This document shows, piece after piece, positions 34,576-44,469 of a DNA stretch of 64,000 bases. Each line of letters starts with the position of its first letter. Positions within the stretch are counted from its first letter, which is position 1. The stretch covers positions 186,001 through 250,000 of the forward strand of contig CALMIO010000004.1 of assembly GCA_937864035.1 (NCBI GenBank), read 5' to 3'. The stretch comes from an uncultured Pseudomonadota bacterium. GTDB lineage: Bacteria; Bdellovibrionota_C; UBA2361; CALMIO01. The translations under genes and the position numbers were made by a program. The notes under the pieces are model-generated. The model was given only the letters and a program-made list of their open reading frames with translations. It had not been told where the DNA came from and searched no databases.

Positions 34576-36740
34576 CTGCCACCCCCCAGCCAGAAAGTAA
34601 CGGCTGATGGATTAAAGAAAGCGATAATTTTTTTTCGCCAACCGATATTTTTTGCGATCAAAGAGGGTCTGAGATATTTTTCTGTAAAATTGTCAGCTGA
34701 CTTTCTTTGTCCGTATTTAATTTCATTTAATAGAGAGGTTGCTTGTAATAAATTTGTGCCAAAAATTTTAAGCGCTCGTTTTCTAAACTCTTCTCTAGTC
34801 TCCCCGAATTTTCTTGGGGCGCCGAGATCAAAAAGCAGTGCCAGCTCGGCACGATAAGCGCGGCGCGCTTTTGTTAATTGACTTGCAGGTAAAAGATAAC
34901 TAAAACGAAGCCAAAATTTACCAAATATAAAAATTAAAAAAAATGTCGTTAAAAGAAAATACGTCAGCGGTTTTAACCAAGAAACGCGAATTAAATAATC
35001 AGATTTTTCTCTAAGTCCGCTTTCTCCCTCGGCTAATTTTTCTGGCAGGATCTCTTCTCCTGGTCCGAGCATACCCATAAGCTCCTCTAACAACTTTTGA
35101 TCAACTTGGGTGTCGGCATGACTTTCAACTTGCTCTGGCTGAACATCTAATGGGATCCAGCCAAATCCATCAATATACGTTTCCGCCCAAGCGTGCCGAT
35201 CGCTCATCCTGAGCAAAATATGCCCATCGCGTGCTTGGCTAAGATCTGTTAAATAACCGCTGGCGACTCTCGAAGGCAATCCTAGAGAACGAGCCATAAT
35301 AGCCACTGCGTGCGCGAAATGAACGCAATAGCCCCGAAGATCTCCAAAAAGAAAGGGAGCAACTTGATCTTCGTTTTCTTTAACCTCGTGCCCAGGCGAA
35401 AGGGTGTAAATTGCATTTTTCGTGAGAAATTCCGTTATTTTGAAAAGTTGTTGTATAGGATTATAAATGTTTGCTGTTATCTTTAGGGCCATTTGGCGGT
35501 AACGCGGGTCAGAGTGCTCAGCCGTGTAATGCCTGCGGGTTTTTTCGTCCCAACGATGATCGCCGACATTGGCAAAAGCTATTTCATCTAACTTGATAGC
35601 TGGCGCCAATGAGTAGCCGCGAAAAGCTCCTTTAAATCTTGAAGGATTGGGATTTTGCAATGAGCGCACTGAGATGGGGTAATCAACCGCGAAAAGGTTT
35701 TTATGATCTACTAGCAAAAAAGCAGATTGTACCAATTCAATTCTGTTTTTAAGAGGAAGATTGTCTTTAAGGTTAAAAGATGCTCCCGGAGCTAGGATCG
35801 GAGCATCGCGATCATATTGATTAGATGCGCGCACGAATTCCCGCCCGTTAAACTCAGAGAGAGCGCTTTCGCGGATAAAAAGCATTGGGCTAAAAGGATT
35901 TTCCTTATAATCATTTTCAAGCCTGACAATCGCCGCTGGTTGATTGGTGGAGCCGAGAGCCGAGTGAAAAGTAAGAGGAGACAGCCCTTCGCGATTTTCA
36001 TCGCCAACACCGTTTGAAGTGATCCCAACCGAAGCTTTGGTGTAATATTGCGATATGAATCTAAATTGAAATAAACAGATAATCACTAATAAACTTGAGA
36101 AAAATAAATTGCGCCAAGAAAAAAGTTTGTTTCGATTTAATATTGTTCGTTTGCCGGGGAGTTTTTCCGGATTGGCGATACATAGAGCGTGGATTGCGAG
36201 CAAAATAAAAACCGCGAAAGCTATGTATAAAATTGTGTTGATTGAGGATGTTCCTAAAAACCAAGAGGCTGAATCGAGTATTTTAGGCTGGCTTAGCTTA
36301 AAGCCGCGGTGGGCGGCGAACAGAGAAACCCCCAAAAGTAGGGTTAGTAGAAATTCGAATGTTCGAAAACCAGAGTAGCGAAAACTTAAAGCCGTGCAGA
36401 AGATCGCGATCGCGAATATTCCTATAAACAAAGATAACGAATGGGAGATTATATAAGGGATAAAAAGCGCGTTAAGATTATCCGGCGCGAATAAAGCAAG
36501 TATTGCACTGGTGCCCATGTTTATCGCGAGCAGGGCAATTACTAACGCGAGTAATCCGATTAAGTTTATTCTGCTATAAGCCAAGATGCCGCCGCTAATA
36601 ACTCCTAAAATGGCGCTGGTGACAAGGATCACCTGATTTAAAGCTAGATCAAAAGCTAAATTGATGGCTGTCAGTAGAGCCGATAAAAATAAAGCTCTTA
36701 AAACGATAGCTAGTTTTGGAAATGAGTCTTTGATCATCAT
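34569..36740 (-). CDS. Transglutaminase-like membrane protein (TgpA type)
   Basis: A 723-residue protein. About seven hydrophobic helices fill residues 10-240. A periplasmic segment leads to a transglutaminase core with the Cys of GYCVHFAHAVAIMARSLGLP (near 471), the His of DRHAWAETY (near 513) and the Asp of PLDVQPE (near 528). A further membrane helix follows near 600, then a cytoplasmic tail. TgpA-type proteins are essential in Pseudomonas, and their exact substrate is unknown. It sits between the DUF58 gene (five bases away) and the TPR gene (seven-base overlap). Confidence 0.88.
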   Translation of the reverse strand: MMIKDSFPKLAIVLRALFLSALLTAINLAFDLALNQVILVTSAILGVISGGILAYSRINLIGLLALVIALLAINMGTSAILALFAPDNLNALFIPYIISHSLSLFIGIFAIAIFCTALSFRYSGFRTFEFLLTLLLGVSLFAAHRGFKLSQPKILDSASWFLGTSSINTILYIAFAVFILLAIHALCIANPEKLPGKRTILNRNKLFSWRNLFFSSLLVIICLFQFRFISQYYTKASVGITSNGVGDENREGLSPLTFHSALGSTNQPAAIVRLENDYKENPFSPMLFIRESALSEFNGREFVRASNQYDRDAPILAPGASFNLKDNLPLKNRIELVQSAFLLVDHKNLFAVDYPISVRSLQNPNPSRFKGAFRGYSLAPAIKLDEIAFANVGDHRWDEKTRRHYTAEHSDPRYRQMALKITANIYNPIQQLFKITEFLTKNAIYTLSPGHEVKENEDQVAPFLFGDLRGYCVHFAHAVAIMARSLGLPSRVASGYLTDLSQARDGHILLRMSDRHAWAETYIDGFGWIPLDVQPEQVESHADTQVDQKLLEELMGMLGPGEEILPEKLAEGESGLREKSDYLIRVSWLKPLTYFLLTTFFLIFIFGKFWLRFSYLLPASQLTKARRAYRAELALLFDLGAPRKFGETREEFRKRALKIFGTNLLQATSLLNEIKYGQRKSADNFTEKYLRPSLIAKNIGWRKKIIAFFNPSAVTFWLGGGRW

Positions 36741-36745
36741 TGTAT

Positions 36746-38122
36746 TTAGTTGACAAAATATTCGCCGATAAAGAATGACAAGTTGTTTCTTCTCAAGCTT
36801 TCAATTTGCACAGCGATTTGGCTTGGTTGAATAGTATTATTTTTCTTGAACGTTGTTTTTTTGTCTCTGCTAGCTAGTCCAAGTTTGAAAAATAGATCAG
36901 CTATCACTTTAGTTTTGTTGGCTGAGCTTTTTCTCGGATTTGCTTGATAGCAGATAGCGATCGTAAATTTTATGTTTTTTTGAACAAGTGCAAAAACGGT
37001 TTTTTTTAGCTGTTCAAAACGCTCGCCGGCTAACTCTTCGGTTCCGCAGATTATTAAAACTTGTTCTGGTGGCGCGTCGTTTTTTTTATCTTTCCAAAGC
37101 GCGATAGCTTTATTAACTGTTTCAATGTCATTTTTATATTTTGTTAAAATTAATTGTGGACTCTTGAAGTAATCTGGTATTTGCCAGACCGTGTCGACCA
37201 TCAGATCGAGAGCTTCTGCCGAATTTTGCGACAATTTTGCAGCTCCACTGGCGGTAAAATTTATTTTGATCTGATTTTTTTCAAGTAAACGGAGATAACC
37301 TATGGCGGCGCCAGCTAAATCGTCTTGCAGTCTGTCACAGAGAAGAATGGCAAGAATTTCTCCCTCCGGCGTGTAGGCGGTTTCCGGATGGCGGCTTAAC
37401 AGCTCCCGTCTGCGTGCAAACAGTTTCCAGATAATTCGTCTGGCTCCGTCGTTTGGATGATATTGTTTGATCTCTAAATAATCGCCGTCTGCTATTTCGG
37501 GATGAGGGAGCTCGTCTCCGCTTTTGCTGGCTGAAACGAGTATTTGCCAGTCGCGGATCTCCACTGGCGGCGGTAGAACGTTAAAAACTACTGTTTGAGA
37601 GGTGTTGTTATAAATCCAGCGATATCGGTGGCATAAAAAGCGATCGTAAATTTCACAGGTGATTTTTTTCGCTTGCCATCTGCCGCGATGAGGAAATTTG
37701 ATCGGTAAAGTTATTATTTGATCCGGTTTTGGATTGTCGCTAATTATAAAATCGGGAATCTCTACTAAATCCGATCCGAAATCAATTGAGACTTTTAATC
37801 TAATAGTTGGCGGAAGTCGTAGTTTTGGAAATTCAAGGCTAAGCTCTTCTTGTCGATTGGCTAGGTAATTGCCCAGCGCAACTTGGTATTTTGGGACAAG
37901 GTTAATTTTGAATCTTTTAGTGTAAAGATGGGCGCAGATAAAGTTGGTAATGGTTATGTAAAATAATCCTGAAAAAAGCAGGACTCCAAAAACTAGCGCT
38001 AAAAGATCTTTTTGTGAGAATCCTAGGGTGCCAACTAAGTAAATGGCTAATAGATAAAGAGCGAGTGAGCGATAATTAAAAAAAAGGTTTATTCTTAGTG
38101 TTGTGTTGATTTTTCTGTACAT
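36746..38122 (-). CDS. DUF58 protein with two N-terminal helices
   Basis: A 458-residue protein. Two membrane helices occupy about residues 15-65, a beta-rich region follows, and the DUF58 core centres on DGARRIIWKLFARRRELLSRH (near 227). The core resembles a VWA domain lacking the full MIDAS motif: ILLCDRLQDD is the corresponding acidic strand. DUF58 proteins partner MoxR ATPases. It is the first gene of the operon with TgpA, TPR and MoxR genes. Confidence 0.85.
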   Translation of the reverse strand: MYRKINTTLRINLFFNYRSLALYLLAIYLVGTLGFSQKDLLALVFGVLLFSGLFYITITNFICAHLYTKRFKINLVPKYQVALGNYLANRQEELSLEFPKLRLPPTIRLKVSIDFGSDLVEIPDFIISDNPKPDQIITLPIKFPHRGRWQAKKITCEIYDRFLCHRYRWIYNNTSQTVVFNVLPPPVEIRDWQILVSASKSGDELPHPEIADGDYLEIKQYHPNDGARRIIWKLFARRRELLSRHPETAYTPEGEILAILLCDRLQDDLAGAAIGYLRLLEKNQIKINFTASGAAKLSQNSAEALDLMVDTVWQIPDYFKSPQLILTKYKNDIETVNKAIALWKDKKNDAPPEQVLIICGTEELAGERFEQLKKTVFALVQKNIKFTIAICYQANPRKSSANKTKVIADLFFKLGLASRDKKTTFKKNNTIQPSQIAVQIESLRRNNLSFFIGEYFVN

Positions 38123-38336
38123 TCTCGAAGAGATCTGTTATAATTGCATATCAAATATACAATAAAAAAGTTGCGCGCACTAACCTAGTTTGTAAATTAG
38201 TATCTCTGTAAGATCAAACGATCCTATCTTTAGTTTTTCTTTTTAGAAGGTTATTTTGCCAAAAAAGCTTGTTATTTTGACGATATTATTTGAATTTATT
38301 TCTATTTCTTCGTCAAACTCAATAATTTTTTAATCA

Positions 38337-39194
38337 ATGAAATTTCAACCTCAAGTATTACGGGAGAATTTTAAGAGGGCATTGTTTAGGCGGCGTCATT
38401 TTTTGCCCAATAGCCTGACGATAGCCAACATGTTCTGCGGTTTTTTAGCTTCTGTTTACGCGGCGGCTGGCAAATTTGACAAAGCGGCTATCGTGATTGG
38501 ACTTGGCATTTTGCTTGATGGTCTTGATGGGCGAGTTGCTCGCAGACTCAATGCAACTTCGAAGTTTGGTAGTGAATTTGATTCTTTCGCCGATCTCGTC
38601 AGCTTTGGCATTGCTCCCGCTATTTTAGTTTATCACTGGGCTTTCAAAAGTGTTGCCGATGAGTTTGGAGTTATTATCTGTTTCGTGTATGTAATTTGCG
38701 CCGCTAGCCGGCTCGCTAGATTTAACATAGCTGCGCCGAACCCGCATGGCTTTACCGGACTGCCATCTCCCGGAGCGGCCGGCATGGTGGCGGCCGTCGT
38801 TCATTTGTCTCCATCTCAAGTTGGAGGCTCTTTCTGGCTGGCTTTAAGCGGAACTCTGTTGATGCTGACCTGCGGCAGTTTAATGATATCACAGCTCAAA
38901 TATTACAAGCCGCGCCTCCATCGACGAGCGATGCCAAATCTTTTGGGGGTGATTTTTGTTGGGGCGGTTATTGCCTTGACTTGGTACCGTGATCAGTTGG
39001 GGTTTTTATTGTTAGCGTTAGTTTATGTTTTAAGCGCGCCGATAGCGGCTGTTTATCAAGCGTTGCGTGTTGGATATTTAAAATTTTCTTTTGTAACAGA
39101 TGGCCAGAAAGAACGGAAAGAAGATGATCTGTTGGTGGGGAAAAAAAATTTTCTGGAAAAAGATAAAAATCAACTTAAAGAAATTTTACAGTAA
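38337..39194 (+). CDS. pssA: CDP-diacylglycerol-serine O-phosphatidyltransferase
   Basis: A 285-residue integral membrane enzyme making phosphatidylserine, the precursor of phosphatidylethanolamine. The CDP-alcohol phosphotransferase motif runs DGLDGRVARRL (about 62-72) then GSEFDSFAD (78-86), with the paired Asp residues. About seven hydrophobic helices are visible. The C-terminus (after 255) is a charged cytoplasmic tail rich in Lys/Glu. Start ATG 38337. No psd is adjacent. It faces a 760-base degenerate region that includes IS1595-type remains. Confidence 0.9.
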   Translation: MKFQPQVLRENFKRALFRRRHFLPNSLTIANMFCGFLASVYAAAGKFDKAAIVIGLGILLDGLDGRVARRLNATSKFGSEFDSFADLVSFGIAPAILVYHWAFKSVADEFGVIICFVYVICAASRLARFNIAAPNPHGFTGLPSPGAAGMVAAVVHLSPSQVGGSFWLALSGTLLMLTCGSLMISQLKYYKPRLHRRAMPNLLGVIFVGAVIALTWYRDQLGFLLLALVYVLSAPIAAVYQALRVGYLKFSFVTDGQKERKEDDLLVGKKNFLEKDKNQLKEILQ

Positions 39195-39569
39195 TTACTT
39201 TCGATTGAAGGTTGCCTATTTTGTATCGTTTATATCTATTGGTTTTCCCGATAACTACAAAAAGATCTATAACTTAATTGACCATTTTCTAGATGATTCG
39301 GGTATATAAAATTCTGAGTGTACTCATCAAGATAATCACCATTGCTTAGAAAAAAATATTTGCAAATTCTTGTTGGTGGCAAAAAATTGGTTGTAGTAGA
39401 GCGCACATTCAATTGTGGTGTTGTAAAAACTTCTTTGGCTAAAACTTAGTTGCCGCAATGATGGAGTTCTAGAGCTTATTAAGTTCTTTGTGTGTCTAAT
39501 TTCGCGCTTAAAGTGGATATAATTGAAATTTGGAGCTTGCCTAGAAGATTAAGGGTTATAAACTAGGGG

Positions 39570-39969
39570 GGGGATAGAGAGAAGAAATTAATCAAATATA
39601 GCAAAGTCAGCAACAAGATAATAGAGGATGTGATCAGATATGGTGCGCCAGAGGCGCCATCACTAAAAGCATCTAAAGTGTTGAAAGTTAATCGTAATAC
39701 GACTGATAAGATATAAGAGAAAAGATAGCCGCATATTGTAGTAAGCAAGCGCCTCTAAGTTTTGGAGAGCATGAAGTAGCCGAGAATCGTATTTAGGAAG
39801 GGCAATCGTAGCAGAGAAGAGCTACTGAAAAAACGACTGTTTTCGGTATTTTAAAACGAAATGGCAAGGTTTTTACTACCCCTTGTACTTAAAAGAGATG
39901 GAATTTAGGTTTAACCATAGGAATTACGCATATTTTTGTAAATTTTTACTGAAAGCTAACAAACGGTAG
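39570..39969 (+). mobile_element. Decayed IS1595-type transposase
   Basis: Three plus-strand pieces in three frames match successive parts of an IS1595-family (ISXO2-like) transposase. First, KYSKVSNKIIEDVIRYG with KASKVLKVNRNTT (39594-39713) is the helix-turn-helix start. Second, SFGEHEVAENRI and TTVFGILKRNGKVFT (39758-39880) correspond to the FGEIEVDES and PVFGILKRNGKV segments, with two stops between. Third, YLKEMEFRFNHRNYAYF (39883-39969) is the family C-terminus. The catalytic middle is deleted and the second catalytic Asp is lost. The last bases overlap the tpiA 3' end. The preceding 39195-39569 shows no gene. Confidence 0.72.
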
Positions 39970-40741
39970 TTTTTTCAATAATCTCGGCAAAAGTTTCCGC
40001 TTGCAGACTTGCGCCGCCAACTAACACGCCCCCGATTAAGGGTTCTGTAGTAAAATCGGCTATGTTTTGCGGATTAACACTGCCTCCATATAATATAACT
40101 GGAAGCGCCGTTGTTGGCAAATCGGCAAATTCTTGGCAGATGGCGACAATCTGCTCGTGAGCGGCGACCGCTATCTGAGGGGTAGCGGCTTTGCCAGTGC
40201 CTATTGCCCAAACTGGTTCGTAAGCGAATATTAAATCACGAGATTTGATTTTTTGATTCATAAGCTTTCGATCTATTTCAAAGAGAGGGGCAATTTGCTC
40301 GCTTAAAATTTTTGCCAGCTCTCCTTTTTCTCTTTGTGACAAATTTTCCCCAACACAAAAGATTACTTTTAAATCCGAACTTAAAGCTCTGATTGCTTTC
40401 TGGGCGCATAGCTTTGAGTTTTCAGATAAATGCGAGCGACGCTCGGAGTGGCCGATAATTACGAAATCAGCGCCGATTTTTTTAAGACTCATAGCTGAGA
40501 TCTCGCCAGTTTTGGCGCCCGGTTCGGCTTCGCTCGCGTCTTGTGCGCCGAGTCGTAGCTGTTTGCGGCTTGCATAATCACGAAGCTCTATGATTTTGAT
40601 TAGTGATAAATAAGAAGGCGCGATCCAGACTTCGATCTCTTGAGAGGTGGCCGGTAGTAAAGTTAAATAATTTTGAAATAGCCCAATTTCGGTCTCCGCC
40701 TCCAGATTCATCTTCCAGTTTGCTACTATGATTTTTTTCAT
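39956..40741 (-). CDS. tpiA: Triosephosphate isomerase
   Basis: A 261-residue TIM barrel enzyme. The active-site Lys is in VANWKMN (residues 6-12), His in IGHSERR, Glu in FAYEPVWAIGTG, and the phosphate-binding loop is YGGSVNPQN. It interconverts dihydroxyacetone phosphate and glyceraldehyde-3-phosphate. ATG 40741. It is separated by 65 bases from the methyltransferase gene upstream. The last coding bases overlap the transposase remnant on the opposite strand. Confidence 0.96.
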   Translation of the reverse strand: MKKIIVANWKMNLEAETEIGLFQNYLTLLPATSQEIEVWIAPSYLSLIKIIELRDYASRKQLRLGAQDASEAEPGAKTGEISAMSLKKIGADFVIIGHSERRSHLSENSKLCAQKAIRALSSDLKVIFCVGENLSQREKGELAKILSEQIAPLFEIDRKLMNQKIKSRDLIFAYEPVWAIGTGKAATPQIAVAAHEQIVAICQEFADLPTTALPVILYGGSVNPQNIADFTTEPLIGGVLVGGASLQAETFAEIIEKTTVC

Positions 40742-40806
40742 TTTTAAATATAAAGATAAGTTAGCATTAAATTATAAAAATCAGCAGAGTTTATTTTCTT
40801 TTATTG

Positions 40807-41679
40807 CTACATTTCGCATAATAAAAAAACGCCAGCCGGAAGAGCGCGCCGAGAGTTTTCTTCGCGAATTAAAAGATTACCACCTGTCAGTCGTTTTTCA
40901 TTTATGTTTGCCGATAAAGCTATGTTTAGCAAAGCCTGCTGACTTAGATCGTTGTCGTGAGTGGTTAAAAAGATAATTGAGCGATCTTTTTTGGCAATGC
41001 TCGTTAATAAGCCAAAAAGTTCACCAATCTTTTCCTTTAAATGAATCGAGTTGCCGCGGCTGTCCCTCCAAAAAGAGGGAGGATCGGCTATGATCAGATC
41101 GTAAATTGCCGACCGTTTTTGTTCCTTACGAAGAAAACTTAACGCGTCTTCGGCTATAAATCGTATTTTATTAGCTGTTTTTGGATTTAGTTGTTGATTT
41201 AGCCCTGCCCACTGGAGAGCTTTTTTAGAGCTGTCAACATGTGTTACTGCGCAGTTATCGCTGTTTGCCAGATAAATTGAGGCAGCTCCGCTATAAGCGA
41301 AAAGATTTAAGATTCGCTTATTTTCTTCAAAAGAAATTTTTTCAGCCAGACGATTTTTTAAATTAGAAAGATAATTCAGGTGTTCTGGAAAGACTCCAAC
41401 TTGGCCATTGTTTTGCAGTTTAAGGTGGAGTTTAATCTGTTCAAAATTTACCTCCCATTCTGTAAATTTTTCTGAGTAATTTTCCCAACCACTTTTTGGG
41501 AGAAATTCCGCATCTATTTTTATTTTTGAAATATCTCCAATCGGCCAAATAGATTTAGCGGAGGGACGCTTTAACACCTTACAGCCGAAACGTTCTATTT
41601 TTACACCAGAACCGGATGCGACCAATGAATATTCTTTATTTTGAGAGTTGACAGATCTAGTTAGATCGGTAACTGACAT
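40807..41679 (-). CDS. Class I SAM-dependent methyltransferase, RlmI/RlmK-like
   Basis: A 290-residue protein of the rRNA large-subunit methyltransferase group (COG1092-like). The SAM motif is ILNLFAYSGAASIYLA (about 123-138), motif II is VTHVDSSKKALQWA, and the catalytic-side motif is IADPPSFWR (about 197-205). The PUA domain of RlmI is missing, so the target base is unclear. ATG 41679. It precedes tpiA on the same strand. A tRNA/rRNA m5C or m7G-type role is inferred from family only. Confidence 0.8.
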   Translation of the reverse strand: MSVTDLTRSVNSQNKEYSLVASGSGVKIERFGCKVLKRPSAKSIWPIGDISKIKIDAEFLPKSGWENYSEKFTEWEVNFEQIKLHLKLQNNGQVGVFPEHLNYLSNLKNRLAEKISFEENKRILNLFAYSGAASIYLANSDNCAVTHVDSSKKALQWAGLNQQLNPKTANKIRFIAEDALSFLRKEQKRSAIYDLIIADPPSFWRDSRGNSIHLKEKIGELFGLLTSIAKKDRSIIFLTTHDNDLSQQALLNIALSANINEKRLTGGNLLIREENSRRALPAGVFLLCEM

Positions 41680-41807
41680 TGTTTGAATTTAGGTAGTTTT
41701 AAATCAATACTGCCAATCTGTTTATATTACTTCAAGGGACGCTATACAACAGACGCTCTTTTTGTTATTTTGCTCATTAATTAAACTGCTAAGAATTTCT
41801 TAAAAAC

Positions 41808-44402
41808 ATGAGCAACCAAGCCGCTGAAAATGATCTTTTGACGGAGCCTTTCCGTCAGACGGGCGACGAACCAAAAGAGTCTGCGCTTGAACCTTCTTTA
41901 AGTCAAATCAATGCCCGTTTGCGATCTGAGAGGGATCAATTAGCTTCGGAGCTAGAGCGTGTTGCCGCTGAGCGCGATAATCTGCAGAACGCCTTGAATA
42001 TGATTCTTAACTCTCGCGCTTGGAAGATGGCTCTTGTCTGCCGAAAGCTTGCGAGCTTCTTGAGAAGGCTTTTCCCGCTTTGGGGACTCCGTAAAATAAA
42101 TTTTTACATCAAGCCAGATAAGCAATCTTATCACGATGGCAGAGAAATTCAAATAACTGGAGCAAGTTCTGTTTTATCATTAAGACCAGTTGGCGATTAT
42201 AATGGAAGATTTTTGCCTAGTGGTTGGGTAAAGATCCGTTTTGATTTTAATTCGCGTCAGAGAGATCACGAATTTTTCTTGTTATACTTTGGTGGACAGA
42301 AAGGGATCTTTAGCGGCAATAGCCGCGTTTGGTTAAGTGTTTTTTCCGGAAAAAATTATGAACATGTTATCTATTTGCCGCCGCCCGTGGCCGATCTTAG
42401 GCTCGATCCCCTCAGCGGCGATTTTTCTTTTAGTTACTCTGAATTTTATATTAAAAAAATTGGTTCGCTTGAATTGCTTTGGCATCTTTTAAGAACAAAA
42501 ATATTCCCTTTGCTTTCTTCTCCAATGACGCTTTTTATAAGGCTCAAACAAGCTTTTAAAATTTATCGCGAGGCTGGTTTGAATGTGGTTTTAATGCGTG
42601 CCTTAAAGCAAAGTAAAGAGAATAATTATGCTGAATGGATTGAAAAATATGACACCTTTTCCGAACGCGATTATGAAAAAATTTCTAATCATATAACTAG
42701 CTTTAGCTGGCGGCCGAAATTTTCAGTTATCATGCCGACTTATAACTCTGACGAGAGATTTCTTAAAGAAGCGATCGAATCTGTTTGTTCGCAAATTTAT
42801 CCGAATTGGGAGTTATGCGTGGCGGACGATGCTTCTACCAAAGGGAGTGTAATCGATATTTTAAACCAGTATCTTCAGTGCGATTCGCGGATCAAAGTTG
42901 CTTTTCGTGAAACTAATGGTCACATCGCGGCGGCGACAAATTCAGCTTTAGAGCTTGCAACTGGGGATTTCGTTGTTTTTCTCGATCACGATGATCTTTT
43001 AAGGCCGCATTCTCTCTATATGTTCGCTGAGCTTTTGAACAGAGAGTCTGAAAGTATTTTAATTTATTCAGATGAAGATCAACTGTCGCCGGATGGCAGA
43101 AGAGTGTTGCCTTATTTTAAACCAGATTTCGATCCCGAACTGCTACTCTCGCAAAACTATATCTGCCATTTGATGGCGATTAAGCGAGAAATTGTCAAGA
43201 AAGTAGGTGGCATGAGAGATGAGTGCAAGGGCGCGCAAGATTGGGATCTGCTTTTAAGAGTTGTCAGTGAAATTGATCGCAAAAAGATTAATCATATCCC
43301 CTTTGTGCTTTATCACTGGAGGCAAGCCGCCGGCTCAACGGCCGCAGACGCAGTTGCTAAGCCATATGTTTTTGAATCGCAAAAAAGGGCGGTTTCTGAT
43401 TACCTAGTGAGGGAGGGTTGTTTATTGGCTGAGGGCGGCGTTATTTCTGGCGCTCAGATAACAGATGATAATCTTTTATCGGCCACGGTTGATGTTGACG
43501 ATCGGATTTGGCAGTTAAAGGTTCGATTTTCGACTCTTAAAAAGCCAAAAGTTTCCATTATTATTCCAACTAAAGATCAGATTGAGCTCCTTGATTTGGC
43601 AGTTGCTTCCATTAAAAAGCGTGCTGGTTATGATAATTACGAAGTTCTGATTGTTGATAACAATAGCTCTCTGCCAGAAACTTTTGAGTATTTTAAAAGT
43701 CTAGCTGATGATCCAAAGATTAAAGTCGTTAAAGATTCCGGTCAATTTAATTTTTCTCGAATTAACAATGATGCGGCGCTCCTGACCGACGGGGAGCTTC
43801 TCTTGTTTATGAACAATGATGTTGAGATGCGTTCGCCAGATTGGCTTGGTGAGATGGTTGGCAGAATTAGCCGCGACGATGTGGCCGCTGTCGGCGGTAA
43901 GTTGCTTTATCCTTCTGAGCTACTTCAGCATGCCGGAATTTTGCTGGGAGTTGGCGGGGTAGCCGGCCATTGTTTTAAGGGTTTGCCACGCTCAGATTGC
44001 GGTTACTGGAATCAAGCTATTTTGCCGAGAACAGTTTCTGGTTGCACGGCGGCGTTGTTATTGGTGAAAAGAGAACTCTTTGAGAAAGTTGGTGGTTTTG
44101 ATCAGATTAATTTGGCTGTTTCTTTTAATGATGTCGATCTTTGCCTTAAGATTTTAGAGCTTGGCAAACGCGTGGTTTATACTCCTTACGCCGAAGGGTA
44201 TCATCATGAGTCTGCCAGCCGCGGTTATGAGCACACGAGTCTTGCTAAAACTAAACGAGCCGAAAAAGAGATTGAGCATATGAAAGTTAAATGGGGGGAT
44301 AATTTAAGAAGAGATCGTTTTTATAATCTTAATTTAACATTGCAAGCCGAGGATTTTGCTCTAGCCTTTCCGCCCCGTGTTGTTTATCCTTGGTTAGATT
44401 AA
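41808..44402 (+). CDS. Glycosyltransferase with two GT2 domains
   Basis: An 864-residue protein. A coiled coil (about 32-75, RLRSERDQLASELERVAAER) ends in SRAWKMALVCRK, an arrangement common in rhamnan/O-antigen transferases. The first GT2 domain begins near 301 (PKFSVIMPTYNSDERFL; VVFLDHDDLLRP is its DxD). The second begins near 579 (PKVSIIIPTKDQIELL; FMNNDVEMRSPDW). It probably adds two sugars to a lipid-linked glycan on the cytoplasmic face. It leads the glycan region that ends at the DprE genes. ATG 41808. Confidence 0.87.
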   Translation: MSNQAAENDLLTEPFRQTGDEPKESALEPSLSQINARLRSERDQLASELERVAAERDNLQNALNMILNSRAWKMALVCRKLASFLRRLFPLWGLRKINFYIKPDKQSYHDGREIQITGASSVLSLRPVGDYNGRFLPSGWVKIRFDFNSRQRDHEFFLLYFGGQKGIFSGNSRVWLSVFSGKNYEHVIYLPPPVADLRLDPLSGDFSFSYSEFYIKKIGSLELLWHLLRTKIFPLLSSPMTLFIRLKQAFKIYREAGLNVVLMRALKQSKENNYAEWIEKYDTFSERDYEKISNHITSFSWRPKFSVIMPTYNSDERFLKEAIESVCSQIYPNWELCVADDASTKGSVIDILNQYLQCDSRIKVAFRETNGHIAAATNSALELATGDFVVFLDHDDLLRPHSLYMFAELLNRESESILIYSDEDQLSPDGRRVLPYFKPDFDPELLLSQNYICHLMAIKREIVKKVGGMRDECKGAQDWDLLLRVVSEIDRKKINHIPFVLYHWRQAAGSTAADAVAKPYVFESQKRAVSDYLVREGCLLAEGGVISGAQITDDNLLSATVDVDDRIWQLKVRFSTLKKPKVSIIIPTKDQIELLDLAVASIKKRAGYDNYEVLIVDNNSSLPETFEYFKSLADDPKIKVVKDSGQFNFSRINNDAALLTDGELLLFMNNDVEMRSPDWLGEMVGRISRDDVAAVGGKLLYPSELLQHAGILLGVGGVAGHCFKGLPRSDCGYWNQAILPRTVSGCTAALLLVKRELFEKVGGFDQINLAVSFNDVDLCLKILELGKRVVYTPYAEGYHHESASRGYEHTSLAKTKRAEKEIEHMKVKWGDNLRRDRFYNLNLTLQAEDFALAFPPRVVYPWLD

Positions 44403-44469
44403 AAGAGCCGTTTAAAAAAAAGCTTTTTTTCTCTTATTGGCGTAAGTAATTTCTTTAGATCTAAAATTT

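Noticed and set aside
39563..39748. 61-codon minus-strand hydrophobic frame
   Set aside because: It is the complement of the transposase remnant, which explains it better.
44405..44430. A-run/T-run palindrome as a terminator
   Set aside because: AAAAAAGCTTTTTT has no loop and the two flanking genes run the same way; evidence is too weak.
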